Source of the DNA: an uncultured Oscillospiraceae bacterium
Lineage (GTDB): Bacteria; Bacillota; Clostridia; Oscillospirales; Oscillospiraceae
NCBI GenBank assembly: GCA_910577415.1
Contig: CAJTLK010000066.1
Location: 1-10,415, forward strand
Direction of reading: 5' to 3'
Length of the DNA stretch: 10,415 bases
Numbering within the stretch: position 1 is the stretch's first letter; the number at the start of each line of letters is the position of its first letter. The notes under the pieces were generated by a model. It made no database searches, was not told where the DNA came from, and was given only the letters and a program-made list of their open reading frames with translations. The position numbers and the translations under genes were made by a program. Of the stretch, positions 7,818 through 10,415 are shown piece after piece.

Positions 7818-10255
7818 GCCTTTCCCTCCTTTTCCGCCCCGGCCAGGGCAGCGGCGGCCTTTTCCGCCCTTCCTTTCCGCAGCCACGCGGAGAGCAATCC
7901 CCCCGCACCGTGGAAAAATCGACCGTTGAAAATCTCCAGCAGGGCCCTTGCCATGTCCATATCCACCCCGCCGGCGGTCATTTTAGCTATCGCCCGGATG
8001 GGCATATTATAGCGGAACAGGGCGTCCAGATCGGGCTTCCCCGCCGCCTCGGCCTTGTCCAGCTGGCCCTTGGTGATCCTGTAGACCAGCCGCCCGACCC
8101 AGCCTCTGGCGTAACGAAGCTGGGCAAAGGTATCATTGAGCTCCAAGGGGCTGGAGCGATCCCACAGGTGGGGTGGGATAGCGTGGCCCAAAAGGGCGGC
8201 AAATTCCCCGTCGGGCACCGTCTGCACCCTGCCACCGCGGTAGGAGGGCAGCTCCAGACTCTCATAGGGCAGAGGGGCCCCCGAGCCAGTCACCTCCACC
8301 TCCGCGCTGAGCCGGATATCGATGCAGGAGGCTCCCACCATGATCTGGTAGGCTCCCCCCTCGATCTCCCAGCGGCCTGTCCTGACGTTCCAGTAGCGGA
8401 AGGCCTTGTCGTCCAGGGCCACGCTTACCTCCCGACTCTCTCCGCTCTTCAAAAACACCTTGGTAAAGCCCTTAAGCTCCAAAGCGGGGCGGAAGACCCC
8501 GGCGTTCTTCTTCCCTATATAGACCTGGGCCACCTCGGCGCCGGGGACGCTGCCGGTGTTAGTGAGGGTAAAACGGACTCTCTTCTCGTCCGCGCATAGA
8601 TCGTTGTATGCAAAAGTGGTATAGCTCAGTCCATAGCCAAAGGGGAAGCGGACGCTCACTCCCGCTGTGGTATAGTAGCGGTAACCGATATAAAGCCCTT
8701 CCCGGTATTCAGAGGTGGCCTCCCTGCCGGGAAAGTAGTTGACCGCCGGGGTATCTCCCAAGCTCATGGGCCAGGTCTCCGCCAGCTTTCCGGAGGGATT
8801 CAGCTTCCCTGTGAGGGCGTCGGCCATGGCTCCCGCCCCGGCCTGTCCACCCAGGTAACCGTGGATCACCGCCCCGCACCTGTCCAGCCAAGGAAGCTCC
8901 ACCGGAGCGCCGCCGGAGAGCACCACTACCACGTTGGGATTCGCGGAGGCCACCGCCTCCACCAGTTCTCCCTGGCATGAGCGCAGAGCCATATGCTCCC
9001 GATCCCGGCCCTCGGTCTCGGCCATCTCGTCCAACCCCAGGCACAGTATCACGACCCCGGCGCGTCCGGCCAGTTCCACAGCCCGGTTCACCCGTTCCGG
9101 CGCCGGAGCTCCAAAACGGTCAAACCCCTGTTCATAGCCCTCCAGCTTGACTCCGGCGTCGGTGAGGGCAGTCTTCAGATCCTCCAGCATGGTAATGTTT
9201 ACCGCGCTGGAGCCCGCCCCCTGATAGCGGGGGATCTCCGCGAAATCGCCGATAAGCGCCACGCTGCTTCCTCCAGCCAGAGGCAGAAGTCCATTCTCGT
9301 TTTTCAGCAGTACTATACTCTCCCCTGCCGAGCGCCGGGCAAAGGCGTGGTGGGCGTCCTGGTCAAACTCCGTGGGGGCGTCGTCGGAAATTGCGGTATC
9401 AAAAAGCACCCCCAGATACTCATCCAGCCGTTGATCCAAAAGCTCCTCCGAAAGCTCCTCCGCCCGGACGGCCTGGGCCAGTAGCCTGTCACTGTCGCCA
9501 CCGGTGGTGGGCATCTCCAGATGGGTCCCGGCCCTCAGTCCCTCCACCCGGTCGTTGGAGCCGCCCCAGTCGGTGACCGTGAAACCGTCAAACCCCCACT
9601 CCTCCCGCAGGATATTCTGAAGTAGGTAGGCGTTCTCACTGGCGTAGACTCCGTTGATCCGGTTGTAGGCGGACATGAGGCACTTGGGCCGGCCCTCCTT
9701 CACCGCGATCTCAAACCCCGTCAGATAGATCTCCCGGAGGGTTCGCTCATCCACCACCGAGTCGGTGTGCATCCGCAGGGTCTCCTGGGAGTTGACGGCA
9801 AAGTGCTTGGGGCAGGCTGAGACACCCTTGGACTGGATTCCTCGGATATACGCCGCCGCCATTTTCCCCGCCAGGTAGGGATCCTCGGAAAAATACTCAA
9901 AGTTCCGGCCACACAAGGGACTGCGCTTCATATTGAGCCCCGGGCCCAACAGGACGTTGACCCGCTGGGCCGCCGCCTCCTCCCCCAGGTACGCTCCCAG
10001 CTCCTCTCCCAGCGCCTCATCCCAGGAGTTGGCCATGGTGGCCGCCGTTGGGAAGCAGGTGGCGGGAAGGCTGGGATTTAGCCCCAGGTGATCGGCGGCG
10101 CCGGCCTGCTTACGCAGGCCGTGGGGGCCATCGGAGAGCCACATGGCAGGAACCCCCAGCCTCTCCACCCCTTTGGTGGAAAACTGGGTAGCACCGGAGA
10201 GGAGGGAGCATTTCTCCTCCAGGGTCATTTTTTCAATGATTCTTTTGCACCTCAT
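7814..10255 (-). CDS. Glycoside hydrolase family 3 protein (beta-glucosidase-like)
   Basis: A retaining exo-glycosidase of family GH3, most likely removing beta-linked glucose (or a related sugar) from small glycosides. No signal peptide is visible, so it should act in the cytoplasm. Domains in 813 residues: an (alpha/beta)8 domain with SDGPHGLR (41-48), GPGLNMKRSPLCGRNFEYFSEDP, KHFAVNSQE (150-158), the Arg-Met-His pocket at 161-163, and GFDGFTVTDWGG, whose Asp229 is the expected nucleophile; an alpha/beta sandwich (about 310-545) with AETEGRDRE, where Glu415 is the likely acid/base; the FPFGYGLSYTTF junction; and a fibronectin-III-like domain (about 556-645). No PA14 insert is apparent. About 150 further residues (660-813) follow that are not part of the standard GH3 fold. 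The start at 10255 gives the typical MTLEEKCSLLSG opening and follows GGGGGAGA by 7 bases. It lies 15 bases after the previous gene and overlaps the GtrA-like gene by 4. Exact substrate cannot be told; xylosidase or other GH3 specificities remain possible. Confidence 0.93.
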   Translation of the reverse strand: MRCKRIIEKMTLEEKCSLLSGATQFSTKGVERLGVPAMWLSDGPHGLRKQAGAADHLGLNPSLPATCFPTAATMANSWDEALGEELGAYLGEEAAAQRVNVLLGPGLNMKRSPLCGRNFEYFSEDPYLAGKMAAAYIRGIQSKGVSACPKHFAVNSQETLRMHTDSVVDERTLREIYLTGFEIAVKEGRPKCLMSAYNRINGVYASENAYLLQNILREEWGFDGFTVTDWGGSNDRVEGLRAGTHLEMPTTGGDSDRLLAQAVRAEELSEELLDQRLDEYLGVLFDTAISDDAPTEFDQDAHHAFARRSAGESIVLLKNENGLLPLAGGSSVALIGDFAEIPRYQGAGSSAVNITMLEDLKTALTDAGVKLEGYEQGFDRFGAPAPERVNRAVELAGRAGVVILCLGLDEMAETEGRDREHMALRSCQGELVEAVASANPNVVVVLSGGAPVELPWLDRCGAVIHGYLGGQAGAGAMADALTGKLNPSGKLAETWPMSLGDTPAVNYFPGREATSEYREGLYIGYRYYTTAGVSVRFPFGYGLSYTTFAYNDLCADEKRVRFTLTNTGSVPGAEVAQVYIGKKNAGVFRPALELKGFTKVFLKSGESREVSVALDDKAFRYWNVRTGRWEIEGGAYQIMVGASCIDIRLSAEVEVTGSGAPLPYESLELPSYRGGRVQTVPDGEFAALLGHAIPPHLWDRSSPLELNDTFAQLRYARGWVGRLVYRITKGQLDKAEAAGKPDLDALFRYNMPIRAIAKMTAGGVDMDMARALLEIFNGRFFHGAGGLLSAWLRKGRAEKAAAALAGAEKEGKA
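7824..7831 (-). promoter_or_regulatory. gtrA-like gene ribosome binding site
   Basis: On the minus strand AAGGAGGG lies 6 bases before ATG 7817, inside the end of the GH3 gene, where it encodes Lys-Glu-Gly. It decides the start of the GtrA-like gene in favour of 7817 rather than 7886. Confidence 0.85.
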
Positions 10256-10262
10256 GCCCCGC

Positions 10263-10270
10263 TCTCCCCC
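10263..10270 (-). promoter_or_regulatory. GH3 gene ribosome binding site
   Basis: On the minus strand GGGGGAGA lies 7 bases before ATG 10255, directly after the stop codon of the upstream gene (10271-10273). It is a weaker match than the other sites in the window but is purine-rich and well placed. Confidence 0.55.
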
Positions 10271-10415
10271 TCAGCGCGCCGCGCCGGTTTGCGCCTTTTT
10301 TGCCTTCAGGCGTTTGCGGATCAACCCCACCGCCAGAGCCGCGGTAATAAGCCCCACCACCACATCAAGGCTGATGAAGATAAGCTTATAGTAGGCAAAA
10401 CCCGCCCGGTAGCGC
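10271..10415 (-). CDS. C-terminal end of a membrane-anchored protein (5' end beyond window edge)
   Basis: Minus-strand reading from 10414 gives 47 codons and a TGA at 10273-10271, open to the window edge. The peptide begins RYRAGFAYYKLIF, continues with a hydrophobic run ISLDVVVGLITAALAVGLI (about residues 14-32) and ends in a basic tail, RKRLKAKKAQTGAAR. One transmembrane helix followed by positive charges fits a C-terminal anchor, or the last helix of a multi-pass protein, with the tail in the cytoplasm. Its stop lies 15 bases before the GH3 start, so the two are very probably in one operon. I do not recognise the family from this fragment. A second membrane-bound glycosidase, a transporter subunit or an unrelated membrane protein are all possible. 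Confidence 0.65.
   Translation of the reverse strand, partial: RYRAGFAYYKLIFISLDVVVGLITAALAVGLIRKRLKAKKAQTGAAR

Noticed and set aside
7818..7886. Longer N-terminus for the GtrA-like protein starting at 7886
   Set aside because: The added 23 residues are encoded within the GH3 3' end in another frame, are nearly all Gly, Lys and Arg, and the internal ATG at 7817 has a far better ribosome binding site and an ATGA overlap.
7227..8599. Plus-strand open frames opposite the GtrA-like and GH3 genes
   Set aside because: They are antisense shadows of two well-supported genes; their translations are His/Gly/Pro/Gln-rich and match nothing I recognise.
1..10415. Mobile element, prophage, CRISPR or defence system
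   Set aside because: No transposase, integrase, direct-repeat array, phage gene or defence-type domain is visible; every stretch is accounted for by metabolic or membrane genes of uniform composition.

Overview
The window reads as a piece of a GC-rich, low-GC-ancestry (Clostridia-type) Firmicutes chromosome, probably an Oscillospiraceae-like gut anaerobe. The reasons are the single-chain PurL, an AICAR formyltransferase of the type that stands alone in Clostridia, formate-tetrahydrofolate ligase inside a purine operon, strong AAGGAGGG Shine-Dalgarno sites, and strongly G/C-ending codons. This placement rests on protein resemblance recalled from the families; no search was run.

Left and centre (1-7150, + strand) is the 3' part of a de novo purine operon: the C-terminal end of AICAR formyltransferase (cut by the window edge), purD (GAR synthetase), purL (FGAM synthase with its own glutaminase domain) and fhs (formate-tetrahydrofolate ligase). 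The gaps are 24, 3 and 3 bases, so the genes are very likely co-transcribed from a promoter outside the window. Functionally they join up: PurD and PurL make early pathway intermediates, while Fhs makes 10-formyl-THF from formate, the carbon donor that AICAR formyltransferase (and PurN, if present) uses.

A near-perfect hairpin with an A-tract on one side and a T-tract on the other (about 7158-7199) separates the two convergent transcription units and should terminate both.

Right (7230-10415, - strand, read right to left) is a second tight operon: the last 47 codons of a protein ending in a transmembrane helix and a basic tail (cut by the right edge), a cytoplasmic glycoside hydrolase family 3 enzyme with an extra C-terminal region of about 150 residues, and a GtrA-like four-helix membrane protein whose ATG overlaps the hydrolase stop codon (ATGA). 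The grouping suggests glycoside or lipid-linked sugar handling, but substrate and role cannot be read from the sequence.

There is no tRNA, rRNA, CRISPR array, insertion sequence or phage gene that I can support, and no gene-free stretch longer than about 80 bases. Most of the window is ordinary metabolism. The less-described parts are the GH3/GtrA/membrane-protein operon, the GH3 C-terminal extension, and the shared design of the gene junctions.
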